DNA from: Cyclobacteriaceae bacterium
GTDB taxonomy: Bacteria > Bacteroidota > Bacteroidia > Cytophagales > Cyclobacteriaceae
Length of the DNA stretch: 64,000 bases
NCBI GenBank assembly: GCA_028285445.1
Contig: JANQPQ010000003.1
Coordinates: 62,001 to 126,000 of the forward strand
Direction: 5' to 3'
The notes beneath the pieces were generated by a model that was given only the letters and a program-made list of their open reading frames with translations, did not search any database and was not told where the DNA came from. This document shows positions 10,265-18,409 of the stretch, piece by piece (the first letter of the stretch is position 1; each line of letters begins with the position of its first letter). Both the position numbers and the translations under genes were made by a program.

Positions 10265-10436
10265 CAGCTTGACAATTCATACATTTCTTCATTAAAATTC
10301 CGATTATTTCCTTTACTTCTGCGAGTTAGCCGTTTGCAATAAAGCATTACTTTAAGGAGGTAAGGAAATTAGATTTTAACCAGAGGATATTTTTTTCCAA
10401 CACCCCAACTTTTGGCCAGACCGGAGGCACTCGATG

Positions 10437-10883
10437 TCACTTTCTTCTTATCAGAAGCAATATGAGCCTGAGCAGCCAAACAATCATAACACCAATGGAG
10501 ATCCTTATCAGGTTTCCGAGGAATGCCGGATTGAAGTTTTCCTGGGTATTGAAGAACATGATGAAAAGTGTGGAAACCAGATAGAAGAAGTTTAGAACTA
10601 CCGCCAATACGATAAACCAATCAGACACCTTTTGCAGAAACGTCTTATCGGTTCGCCAGGTAATTTTCAGCAGCTTTGCGAAAACATAGAGAAGCACATT
10701 GGTACCCATAATCATACCTATCCCCCAATTAAAAAACGAAGATTTCGACAAAACCGAAAACTTGCCTTCAGCAAGATCCTGGTAAATTGTAACGGCCTCT
10801 CCAAGGTTGGCATAAACCAAAATAAAGGCGAAAAATACCGCGAGGAATGAAAGAAACCAGATTGGCTTTATAAATCGGGACAC
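10437..10883 (-). CDS. Four-span membrane protein of unknown function
   Basis: A 148-residue protein with four predicted membrane spans, at about 6-29, 49-74, 86-110 and 122-145, joined by short loops and ending in a positive cluster (LLIRRK). No family is recognised and no catalytic motif is visible. The start is GTG: an in-frame stop lies about 27 bases upstream and no ATG intervenes. It stands alone, with 285 bases between its stop and parE. Its divergent neighbour is the hydroxylase gene at 10981. Confidence 0.65.
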   Translation of the reverse strand: MSRFIKPIWFLSFLAVFFAFILVYANLGEAVTIYQDLAEGKFSVLSKSSFFNWGIGMIMGTNVLLYVFAKLLKITWRTDKTFLQKVSDWFIVLAVVLNFFYLVSTLFIMFFNTQENFNPAFLGNLIRISIGVMIVWLLRLILLLIRRK

Positions 10884-10968
10884 GGTTGATCCTATCGGCT
10901 TTAGGGGCTAGTTGAATTCGCCGCAATTTAAATGAAAGTGCTGATTTAAAATCTTTTGCCTGTTTATT

Positions 10969-10976
10969 TATTTTTG
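10969..10976 (+). promoter_or_regulatory. -7 box almost abutting the hydroxylase start codon
   Basis: TATTTTTG matches TAnnTTTG exactly and ends only 4 bases before the ATG at 10981. If used, the transcript would have almost no leader. No clear -33 TTG was seen. Confidence 0.35.
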
Positions 10977-10980
10977 GGTT

Positions 10981-12213
10981 ATGAATGTGGACCCCATCGT
11001 TTTATCAATTCCAATTTATTTCTTCTTAATTGGTGCGGAGTTGCTCATCCAGCAGTTTTCGAAACAACGGTTGTATCGACTTAACGACGCTGTCACAAAT
11101 ATCAGTTGCGGCATTACATCGCAATTGCTTGGTGTCTTCCTCAAGATACTTAGCATTGGCGTTTACCAATTGGTATTTGAAAATTTTGCCATTTGGCAAA
11201 TACCAACAAACTGGGTAACACTAGTTGTACTTTTTGTGGCCGTTGACTTCTTCTATTACTGGGCGCATCGAAAGAGTCATGAGATTAACCTCTTCTGGGG
11301 TGGGCATGTGGTACATCATCAAAGCGAAGACTACAACCTTTCTGTTGCTTTACGACAAGGGAGTTTCCAAGTGATCTGGACCTTCGCCTTCTACTTGCCG
11401 CTGGCCGTAATCGGTTTTAAAACCCTGGATTTCGCCCTAATGGCCGGCCTTACTACCGTATACCAATTCTGGATCCATACAGAGACCATTAAACGTATGG
11501 GTGTACTGGAATATATTATGAACACTCCCTCGCACCACAGGGTTCATCATGGTAAAGACCCCAAGTACATTGATAAGAATCATGCCGGCGTGTTTATCGT
11601 ATGGGACAAGATGTTTGGAACATTCCAAGAAGAACAAGAAAAGCCAACCTATGGCATCACCAGGCCTATTAACAGTTGGAACCCTGTCTGGACAAACCTG
11701 GAGCATTATATCGATATGTTCAGGAAGCTCCCGACTATAAGGGGCCTGGGCAACAAACTGAGGTTTATTTTTAACAAGCCGGGGTGGCTACCTGATGACA
11801 TGGGCGGATACCAGGCACCAAAACCAATTGATAAGTCGGATGTTATAAAGTACGATTTGAAATCTTCAGCCAGGATTAATTTTTATGTACTCTTCCAATA
11901 CGCATTGGTTTTGGGCGGCACGGCCTTCTTCCTGTTTCAGCAAAGTAATTTCAATATGCTGCAGAAACTACTTATTACCAGTGCAATTGTATGGACTATT
12001 GTGAACTGTGGAGCTCTGTTCGAAAACAGGTTTTGGGTAAAAGTGGCGGAAGTGATTCGACTGCTTAGTTTCTCCAGTACGGCCATCTATCTCAGCTATA
12101 TCAACGACTTGAGCGCCCCATTGGTCTATGGAGGTATGGCATTTCTATTGGTGTCACTTTCCTGGTTTGTCTTTGCAACAAAACCAAAAAACCGCTTTGC
12201 AACTCATGCCTAA
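10981..12213 (+). CDS. Sterol desaturase/fatty acid hydroxylase-family membrane enzyme
   Basis: A 410-residue integral membrane di-iron enzyme. Four histidine-box elements typical of the fatty acid hydroxylase superfamily are present: AHRKSHE, HVVHHQSED, a lone H in FWIHTE, and HHRVHHGKD, all between about residues 95 and 195. Membrane spans flank them at the N-terminus, and three or more further spans lie at about 305-400. The long C-terminal membrane extension resembles alkylglycerol monooxygenase-type members more than simple sterol desaturases. The substrate is probably a membrane lipid but cannot be fixed from sequence. The next gene overlaps its last 8 bases. Confidence 0.82.
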   Translation: MNVDPIVLSIPIYFFLIGAELLIQQFSKQRLYRLNDAVTNISCGITSQLLGVFLKILSIGVYQLVFENFAIWQIPTNWVTLVVLFVAVDFFYYWAHRKSHEINLFWGGHVVHHQSEDYNLSVALRQGSFQVIWTFAFYLPLAVIGFKTLDFALMAGLTTVYQFWIHTETIKRMGVLEYIMNTPSHHRVHHGKDPKYIDKNHAGVFIVWDKMFGTFQEEQEKPTYGITRPINSWNPVWTNLEHYIDMFRKLPTIRGLGNKLRFIFNKPGWLPDDMGGYQAPKPIDKSDVIKYDLKSSARINFYVLFQYALVLGGTAFFLFQQSNFNMLQKLLITSAIVWTIVNCGALFENRFWVKVAEVIRLLSFSSTAIYLSYINDLSAPLVYGGMAFLLVSLSWFVFATKPKNRFATHA

Positions 12214-12580
12214 ATTATTGCTACTCTCCGTTGGATTGTTCCTGCTTGCTTGCTCTCAACCCATAGACCTGCCAGACTTTGATGAAGCAGCCTGGAAAGC
12301 AGATTTGAATGGCTGTAATAGCACAAGGGCGCAAATGGTACCCGCCCTTCTTCAAAACAAATCGCTACTAAAGGGGGTGGCACAAAGGAAAATAGTCCAA
12401 ACCCTTGGGAACCCGGACGAGCATGAGTTGTCATCCCGGAGACAGAAGTTTTTCACCTACTACCTACAGCCAGGCCCCAAGTGTGCCGGGGTTACACCAA
12501 ACCAAGCTGATTCAATACCAAAAGCCATTATCCGTTTTGATGCACTAGGCGATGTTAACGAAGTGAATATCTACAATTGA
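12206..12580 (+). CDS. Small lipoprotein coupled to the hydroxylase
   Basis: A 124-residue protein starting at ATG 12206 inside the end of the hydroxylase gene (8-base overlap). The 16-residue lipoprotein signal ends FLLAC, which fixes this start over a longer upstream reading. The mature part has two cysteines, in LNGCNSTRA and GPKCAGV. The central segment (IVQTLGNPDEHEL) resembles the small SmpA/OmlA-like or DUF3862-type envelope fold, but that is only an impression. The overlap suggests co-translation with the lipid-modifying enzyme; the function is unknown. Confidence 0.65.
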   Translation: MPKLLLLSVGLFLLACSQPIDLPDFDEAAWKADLNGCNSTRAQMVPALLQNKSLLKGVAQRKIVQTLGNPDEHELSSRRQKFFTYYLQPGPKCAGVTPNQADSIPKAIIRFDALGDVNEVNIYN

Positions 12581-12700
12581 AAAAAACTGATAGGCAATCT
12601 TGAAGGCCGTTATGGTAGAAACGAATGCAAATCTTACGTCTGGATCAAATGTTGGTATCTAATTTGTCATATATGCCAATTGTTTTCCTAATATAGCATC

Positions 12701-13228
12701 ATGAAAACTGCAACAGTAACTTTATTGCTCAGCTGTATTTTCATACTATTTGGAGTATCGTCGTCAAATGGGCAGGAGGCTAACGCACTTGACGAGAAAA
12801 ACGGCTTCCAGGATATTCAGTTAACCTCAGAAGTTAGCCAATACGACGGCTTAACATTTAAGAAGAAACTATCTGACAAGGCCTTTCCGGATGCACAACT
12901 TTTCACGGCAAAAGCCGGTCACTATCAAGAGGTTGGTGGCATCAGAATTCAAAAATTGGAAGTTAAGGTTTACACAGGTCTAATCTATGAGATTGTAGTA
13001 ATCGCAGATAAGGATCCAAATTTCTACAATGGACTGGAACGGAAATACGGTAAAGGCAAGTATTCCGTGAAGAATAACTCTTACAATTGGAGTGGTAAAA
13101 ACATAAGTCTCACGTTCAAGTCACTTTCCAAATCAAAAGTCATCCTTACTTATTTCTCCCATATTGTTAAGAAAAAGGTGAAAGAAGACCAGAAGAAGAA
13201 GGTTAAGGATATCGCAGACGATTTTTAG
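12701..13228 (+). CDS. Secreted protein of unknown function
   Basis: A 175-residue protein with a signal peptide (about 1-25, ending SSNGQ). The mature part looks beta-rich, with a segment IQKLEVKVYTGLIYEIVVIA, and closes with a lysine-rich stretch (KKKVKEDQKKKVKDI). No family is recognised. It is preceded by 120 bases of non-coding sequence and followed 55 bases later by the OmpA-like gene, so the two may form a unit. Confidence 0.6.
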   Translation: MKTATVTLLLSCIFILFGVSSSNGQEANALDEKNGFQDIQLTSEVSQYDGLTFKKKLSDKAFPDAQLFTAKAGHYQEVGGIRIQKLEVKVYTGLIYEIVVIADKDPNFYNGLERKYGKGKYSVKNNSYNWSGKNISLTFKSLSKSKVILTYFSHIVKKKVKEDQKKKVKDIADDF

Positions 13229-13283
13229 AAGTAATTTACTTAGACATTAATCTTTCCTATATTTCCGTAGCAACCAAAGGAAA

Positions 13284-14576
13284 ATGCTAATGAAGTTTTT
13301 GCCGAAGCTTCTTTCGTTATCCCTCCTATTAGGGATTTATTCTATACCTGCATCCGCCCAGGAATCAAGAACGAATGTGTTACAGAGAGGCTACTACTTG
13401 GTTATCGGTGCTTACAGTGAGCGATCAGAGGGATATGCATCAAGGTTTCAGCAATCGGTAGTAGAAAAAGGGCATCCAGCAAAATATGGGTTTGCGAATA
13501 GGAAGAACATGTACTTTGTGTACCTCCATTTCTCCAATGACTTTAGCGAATCACTGACAGAATTGTATAAGTACAGAGAATTAGAAGATTTCGATGACTG
13601 CTGGGTTTTTGTGAACAAGGATTCGGGCGACCCTATGGAGGGAGAGCGCATTGATTTGGCGGATCAGAGAGAAGAGGAGGCCGAAAACAAAGATGCCATC
13701 ACGGAGGAAAGTGAAGATCAGGAAGCTGAAGAAGCTGAGGATTTAGCCCAGGATGATAATCTAGGGAAAGACCAAGAAGATAAGCCTGTAGGAGACGAAG
13801 AGAAAGATCAGTCAACCGATGATGCCGAGCCCGTTGAAAAAAAGGAAGAAACCAGCGGCTATAAGTTGTATTTCAATCCCTTTGGGGCGCAAGGTGTTAA
13901 ACCAGTTACGGGCACCGTTGAAGTTGTTGACCCGGTACGAGCTAAGCTCATTCGCCAATATGATATCTACGAAACTCAAATAATCCCCGATCCTAAGAAT
14001 GGCACCGGCGATATTGAAATAATCTGCAGCGCTTTCGGGTTCAAGAAATCGCAGCATTGGCTCAATTTACATGAACCACTAAATGATAGCACCTCGGAAT
14101 ATGTTACGGTTAGCGGCGATAGCATCATAGTCGATTTCGCCCTAACCCGTCTACGAAAAGGTGATATTGCCATTATGTACAATGTCTTTTTCTACCGCGA
14201 TGCTGCCATTATGAAACCTGAGTCAAAGTACGAGCTAAATGCACTTCTGACCATGCTTCAGGAAAATGAAAATATGCGGATTAAAATTCATGGGCATACC
14301 AACGGCAATTACAATGGGAAGCTGATCAAGCTAAACAAAGATGACGTTGATTTTTTTAGCCTGAAAGGAAACCATATTGAAACGGTGGGCACATCGAAGG
14401 CATTGTCAAAACAGCGAGCTTATACAATTCAACATTATTTGATGGAAGAAGGTATTGCCGAAGATCGTATGGAGATTATCGGCTGGGGTGGCAAACGACA
14501 CTTATTTGACAAGCACAGCAACCGCGCTCGCTACAATGTTAGGGTTGAGGTAGAAGTGTTGGAGGATGGAACCTAA
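13284..14576 (+). CDS. OmpA-like cell-wall-binding protein with SPOR-like N-terminal region
   Basis: A 430-residue exported protein with a signal peptide 1-25 (ending ASAQ). A region at about 34-110 reads like a SPOR domain (YYLVIGAYSERSEGYASRFQ, then KYGFANRKNMYFVYL). A strongly acidic linker follows (about 115-195, runs of E and D), then a beta segment and a C-terminal OmpA-like domain at about 310-425. That domain shows IKIHGHTNG, KQRAYTIQHYL and the conserved NRARYNVRVEV. OmpA domains bind peptidoglycan non-covalently. An inference is that the protein ties the wall to the outer membrane. MLMK offers two adjacent ATG codons. Confidence 0.75.
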   Translation: MLMKFLPKLLSLSLLLGIYSIPASAQESRTNVLQRGYYLVIGAYSERSEGYASRFQQSVVEKGHPAKYGFANRKNMYFVYLHFSNDFSESLTELYKYRELEDFDDCWVFVNKDSGDPMEGERIDLADQREEEAENKDAITEESEDQEAEEAEDLAQDDNLGKDQEDKPVGDEEKDQSTDDAEPVEKKEETSGYKLYFNPFGAQGVKPVTGTVEVVDPVRAKLIRQYDIYETQIIPDPKNGTGDIEIICSAFGFKKSQHWLNLHEPLNDSTSEYVTVSGDSIIVDFALTRLRKGDIAIMYNVFFYRDAAIMKPESKYELNALLTMLQENENMRIKIHGHTNGNYNGKLIKLNKDDVDFFSLKGNHIETVGTSKALSKQRAYTIQHYLMEEGIAEDRMEIIGWGGKRHLFDKHSNRARYNVRVEVEVLEDGT

Positions 14577-14614
14577 TATCTGTTCTTTCTGGATTCATCA
14601 TTGATTTAGTTTTC

Positions 14615-14622
14615 TATATTTG
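14615..14622 (+). promoter_or_regulatory. -7 box of the 3-hydroxyacyl-CoA dehydrogenase gene
   Basis: TATATTTG is an exact TAnnTTTG match, 36 bases before the ATG at 14659, with the extension CAGCTT shared with the box at 10257. No well-spaced -33 TTG is visible. Confidence 0.45.
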
Positions 14623-14658
14623 CAGCTTTTAGATCTCACCTCAAAAAAGCTAGCAATA

Positions 14659-15549
14659 ATGCAAAATGTAGCGGTTATCGGAAGTGGAACTATGGGTAAC
14701 GGAATTGCCCACGTGTTCGCACAAACAGGTTACAAAGTTTCCTTAATTGACATCTCGGCGGAAGCACTGGATAAGGCAATCCAAACTATCACCAAGAACC
14801 TCGACCGGCAGGTAAAAAAGGAGGCTATAACTGAAGAGGACAAAGCAAATACCCTGGCAAACATCACTACCAATACTGATCTTACAGCTGGTATTGCTAA
14901 CGCAGAACTGGTCGTAGAAGCCGCCACCGAGAATATAGACCTTAAATTGAAGATTTTCCAGGACCTCGACCAAGCTGCTAATGCCGATGCAATTTTAGCT
15001 ACTAACACTTCATCTATCTCCATTACCAAGATTGCAGCAGCAACCAGCCGTCCGGAAAAAGTAATCGGTATGCATTTTATGAATCCGGTACCGATTATGA
15101 AATTAGTTGAGGTGATTAGAGGATATCAAACCGCAGATGAGGTTACAAAGCAGATTATGGAGCTATCATCGGCACTGGGTAAAGTGCCCGTTGAAGTAAA
15201 TGACTATCCCGGTTTTGTGGCCAATCGAATATTGATGCCTATGATAAACGAAGCCATCTACTCTCTATATGAAGGCGTGGCCGGCGTGTCTGAAATTGAT
15301 ACCGTGATGAAACTCGGGATGGCCCACCCCATGGGACCTCTTCAGCTTGCGGACTTCATTGGGTTGGATGTTTGCCTGTCAATTCTTAATGTACTTTATG
15401 AAGGTTTTGGCAACCCGAAATACGCGCCGTGCCCCCTATTGGTAAACATGGTGCAGGCAGGACACCTTGGAGTTAAATCGAAAGTGGGATTTTATTCCTA
15501 TGGCCACGATAGCAAAGAGCTCATTCTGGCAGATCGATTTGCCAAATAA
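14659..15549 (+). CDS. 3-hydroxybutyryl-CoA dehydrogenase
   Basis: A 296-residue NAD-dependent dehydrogenase that interconverts 3-hydroxyacyl-CoA and acetoacyl-CoA, in beta-oxidation or the butanoate pathway. The NAD fold begins at once with VAVIGSGTMGNGIA. The catalytic Ser/His region shows TNTSSIS and GMHFMNPVP, and the helical C-terminal domain carries NDYPGFVANRILMPMINEA. The ATG at 14659 is chosen over an upstream TTG (14620) because the family starts two or three residues before the first beta strand and the upstream codon overlaps the promoter box. It stands alone, without a thiolase or crotonase neighbour, and is closed by a strong terminator. Confidence 0.9.
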   Translation: MQNVAVIGSGTMGNGIAHVFAQTGYKVSLIDISAEALDKAIQTITKNLDRQVKKEAITEEDKANTLANITTNTDLTAGIANAELVVEAATENIDLKLKIFQDLDQAANADAILATNTSSISITKIAAATSRPEKVIGMHFMNPVPIMKLVEVIRGYQTADEVTKQIMELSSALGKVPVEVNDYPGFVANRILMPMINEAIYSLYEGVAGVSEIDTVMKLGMAHPMGPLQLADFIGLDVCLSILNVLYEGFGNPKYAPCPLLVNMVQAGHLGVKSKVGFYSYGHDSKELILADRFAK

Positions 15550-15570
15550 ACCAAAGAAAATACAGCAATA

Positions 15571-15599
15571 AAAAAGGTGGCCGATGGCCACCTTTTTTT
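15571..15599. terminator. Bidirectional rho-independent terminator
   Basis: An A-run, the stem AGGTGGCC, the loop GAT, the stem GGCCACCT and a T-run form a symmetric hairpin between two convergent genes. It can stop transcripts from both sides: the dehydrogenase on plus and the TPR gene on minus. Confidence 0.9.
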
Positions 15600-15619
15600 G
15601 TTTCTAATGTCTTCTCCTA

Positions 15620-16924
15620 TCAGGTAGAAGGTCTTCTACGAATTGTTACTGCCTCTTTTATCCAGCAACCAACCTGAATGGTCTGACCCTCTTCATAGGT
15701 TTCTGTGAAGATGTCGTCAATCGAGGGAAACTGAGCTTCAGCCGCATCCATCATTTTCTTGTTACCAGCCTTTTTATACATGTTGTATGCAGCTATATAC
15801 ACTGCCCTATCTTCTACTTTGCGCTCACCCTTTTTGCAGTCTGAGAAACTACCAAGGTAGAGATCTCCTACTAACTTGTACGACTTGGAGGCAACACTTT
15901 GATCGGCGGCAGCCGCCTTCATTGCATATGACCTGGCTGATACTTTGCGCTTTCTCTTAACCTCTTGAATAGCCATATCGTAGTAGATATCTGCTTTCTT
16001 CTTGTCATCATCTGCCAATTCAATAGCCTTATTGTAGTACTCGAAACCACCCTCAATATCTCCAGCAGACACCTTTTTAATTGCGATTACTTTTGCTACA
16101 CCGAAGTTTGGCTCAAGCTTATCCAAGGCTATTGCTGCATCAAGAAAGGCTGGGTTATCTCCGCAGCCGCCAGCCAGCGACAGGCTCATTATTTTCTTGG
16201 CCAGGTTAATATTTTCAGGATCTGCCTTAAGCTTTTCACCGAAGTTGTTCTGAATAAAATCACAGTCAACAGATGCTACTTCTGGGAGGAGCTTATCTAC
16301 AACCTCCTTGATCTTGCTAATAGTTGCAGTCTTAGCGCCAGCTTTCAACTTTGCATCCATTATCTCATTTAGCTGAGAGTATCTATCAAGAGCAGTCTCA
16401 TCACTTACTTCACCCCCACTATTCTTGTACTTGTAGAGCATATTCCAGTAGGGCAGCAGATTGTTATCATGAATATTCTCCCCACTCTTCTCCAACACTT
16501 GCTCGTAGAGAGTAAAGAGATCACCGTACTTAGATTTGTCTTTGCTATAGAATCTGTAGGCCGCGAATGCCTTCCTATTTAGCACGTCTACCTCTTTGCC
16601 GAAGTACTCAATCCTTTTGTCATACATCTGCAAAGCCTTTTGACGCAGCTCTTCCTTCTTGGCTGCATCTGTTTCTGTTTTAGATATCTCCTCAAAGATC
16701 TTAGCACCCTTTATGTATATGGATGGGTTAAGATCAGGGGTGTTCTCCAGTAGCCAGTCCAAATGTTCAGCAGCTTCGCCATAGTTCTTGGTCTTATAGC
16801 TATCGGAGTACATGGCGTTCTTTTCTTTAGCTGTCTTCTCATCCTCTCCCCAATTCCAAACACTCTGGGCAAAGACTGCAACTGAAAAAAACGAAAGAAA
16901 AAGTAAAGCAGTAATCTTCTTCAT
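15620..16924 (-). CDS. Exported TPR-repeat protein
   Basis: A 434-residue protein with a signal peptide MKKITALLFLSFFSVAVFAQ. The ATG at 16924 is preferred over the upstream in-frame start at 16960, which would put a lysine-rich stretch before the signal; a second ATG directly precedes it. The mature protein is mostly helical repeats: NYGEAAEHLDWLL near the start, then LNRKAFAAYRFY, ALDKLEPNFGVA and GDIEGGFEYYNKAIELADDD. The C-terminus ends with a short basic stretch (RRRPST). It is probably a periplasmic scaffold; no specific family is recognised. It ends at the shared terminator. Confidence 0.72.
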   Translation of the reverse strand: MKKITALLFLSFFSVAVFAQSVWNWGEDEKTAKEKNAMYSDSYKTKNYGEAAEHLDWLLENTPDLNPSIYIKGAKIFEEISKTETDAAKKEELRQKALQMYDKRIEYFGKEVDVLNRKAFAAYRFYSKDKSKYGDLFTLYEQVLEKSGENIHDNNLLPYWNMLYKYKNSGGEVSDETALDRYSQLNEIMDAKLKAGAKTATISKIKEVVDKLLPEVASVDCDFIQNNFGEKLKADPENINLAKKIMSLSLAGGCGDNPAFLDAAIALDKLEPNFGVAKVIAIKKVSAGDIEGGFEYYNKAIELADDDKKKADIYYDMAIQEVKRKRKVSARSYAMKAAAADQSVASKSYKLVGDLYLGSFSDCKKGERKVEDRAVYIAAYNMYKKAGNKKMMDAAEAQFPSIDDIFTETYEEGQTIQVGCWIKEAVTIRRRPST

Positions 16925-17039
16925 CATACTTTCTTTTTTGAGTTTCTTCTTTTTTAACAAGCGGTAAAAGTAAAAATACTATTGACTCTTACCAAACAAG
17001 TTTTTCTGTGAGATTGGTTCACTTTATGATAGACGGTGA

Positions 17040-17633
17040 CTAGCGGCAATATTCTGCAATTAGTTCGTCAGCTTGCTGTACATTCAAAGATTTTGCCAAT
17101 CGGAAATCGCTGCAGGCACGACTCCTTCTTTTAAGGTGAATATTGAGAGCACCGCGAGAAATATAAGCCTCTCCCATTTCTCTGTTAAGCCGGATGGCAT
17201 TGTTATAATCTCCCATGGCTTGATCTACCATTCCCAATTTGTGGTGAGCCTTGCCCCTTAAGTAGACGGCCAGTGCATTCGACTCATCGCGGCTTACCGC
17301 CTCATCGAAATTGAAAAGTGCGTTGTTGAAGTCATCTCTCCGATAATGGTCCTGGCCAATGCTTAACATAGCACTGACGTTGTCAGGATCAATGTCCATT
17401 ACTTTCTTAAAATCTTTTAGTGCATTACCGAATTGGCCAAGCTCTTCATACGCTCGCCCTCGGTTGTAAATAGACTTAACATCATTGGGCTTAAGTTTGA
17501 GGTACTCGGTGTATTCAACAATTGCTTGCTTATAGTCACCTCCTTCAAATAGGGTATCGGCCACAACCGACCTTTCATCCCGGCAAGACGTTAGTACTGC
17601 CAATACAGCTATTATTACCGCTAATCTTTTCAT
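17040..17633 (-). CDS. TPR-repeat lipoprotein
   Basis: A 197-residue protein with a lipoprotein signal (LAVLTSC, Cys17). It has about four tandem TPR units with canonical spacing, such as DYKQAIVEYTEYLKLKPND, QFGNALKDFKKVMDIDPDN and DFNNALFNFDEAVSRDES. TPR units bind peptides or assemble complexes; the partner is unknown. The ATG shares its A with the TAA stop of the upstream hydrolase gene (TAATG), so translation is probably coupled. Confidence 0.8.
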   Translation of the reverse strand: MKRLAVIIAVLAVLTSCRDERSVVADTLFEGGDYKQAIVEYTEYLKLKPNDVKSIYNRGRAYEELGQFGNALKDFKKVMDIDPDNVSAMLSIGQDHYRRDDFNNALFNFDEAVSRDESNALAVYLRGKAHHKLGMVDQAMGDYNNAIRLNREMGEAYISRGALNIHLKRRSRACSDFRLAKSLNVQQADELIAEYCR

Positions 17634-18361
17634 TAACCTTCCAATGATTTAAGGAACTCAGTAACAGCAGACCAATAGCCACCAGCATCAGAGAACTTGT
17701 TCCATAGTGCACGCGACCCGTGATTGCCGGCAGTAGTAGGTAAGTAGTAAGATTTCTTGGTAGAAGGAATAGCTTCATAAATTCCCCACCAGTTATTTTT
17801 CTCACTTTTGGCAGATGTAATAAACACCGGGATTTCAAGATTCTTAGCACTTGAGCTGATAAAATCCTTGCTGCCAAAGTATTCGCCGGGCGCAAATGAC
17901 ATCACAGCGTCTACCATCCCGGCATTGTCACCGGCTACTTTCAAAACTAATGCTGAAGAATAAGAGCTACCCCAGATAATCAACTTGTCGGGATTGAAAT
18001 TTTCTTTTACATATGACACAGCTGCTTCAATATCAGGAATGGCATCAGCATACTTGGTCTTCTTGTTCTCCTTCTTGGCATTCGCATTGGTCTCGTTAGA
18101 AACGTTATTCACGGCACCGCCAGATCTTTGGTCAACCGCCATGCAGTTAAAACCCATCTCATTAAGTTTCGGAGCAATCTCCCGGTATTCACCTCTGCTC
18201 CATCCAGCCTGGTGAAAGAGAATAATGAATGGTGCTTGATCATGGGCCTTGTAAAGGTCTGCCACCACTTCAAGACCATCGCCAGCCTTGAAGCTAACCT
18301 TCTCCTGGCCCCATGCCATACTTGCCATAAGCAAGCCCACTACCAATAAACTGAATTTCAT
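17633..18361 (-). CDS. Secreted alpha/beta hydrolase
   Basis: A 242-residue exported hydrolase with a signal peptide ending MAWGQ, which fixes the ATG at 18361. The fold shows an oxyanion strand (FIILFHQAGWSRGEY), a nucleophile elbow DKLIIWGSSYSSALVL with Ser133, and a late His214 in TTAGNHGSRALW. The elbow is G-S-S-Y-S, so the last glycine of the usual GxSxG is serine. It most resembles dienelactone hydrolase- or prolyl oligopeptidase-like small hydrolases; the substrate is unknown. It is translationally coupled to the TPR lipoprotein downstream. dapD ends directly downstream of neither; it lies 48 bases upstream. Confidence 0.75.
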   Translation of the reverse strand: MKFSLLVVGLLMASMAWGQEKVSFKAGDGLEVVADLYKAHDQAPFIILFHQAGWSRGEYREIAPKLNEMGFNCMAVDQRSGGAVNNVSNETNANAKKENKKTKYADAIPDIEAAVSYVKENFNPDKLIIWGSSYSSALVLKVAGDNAGMVDAVMSFAPGEYFGSKDFISSSAKNLEIPVFITSAKSEKNNWWGIYEAIPSTKKSYYLPTTAGNHGSRALWNKFSDAGGYWSAVTEFLKSLEG

Positions 18362-18409
18362 TTTGCTTTCGGTTTTGCTTTGAAAGTGCAAAACTAAGAC
18401 ATTATTACC

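Noticed and set aside
10154-10342. A 62-codon plus-strand frame after parE
   Set aside because: It overlaps the candidate promoter at 10257 and resembles no family; it may be chance in AT-rich sequence.
10369-10620. An 83-codon minus-strand frame overlapping the four-span membrane protein
   Set aside because: It overlaps the more plausible membrane-protein frame and has no recognisable domain.
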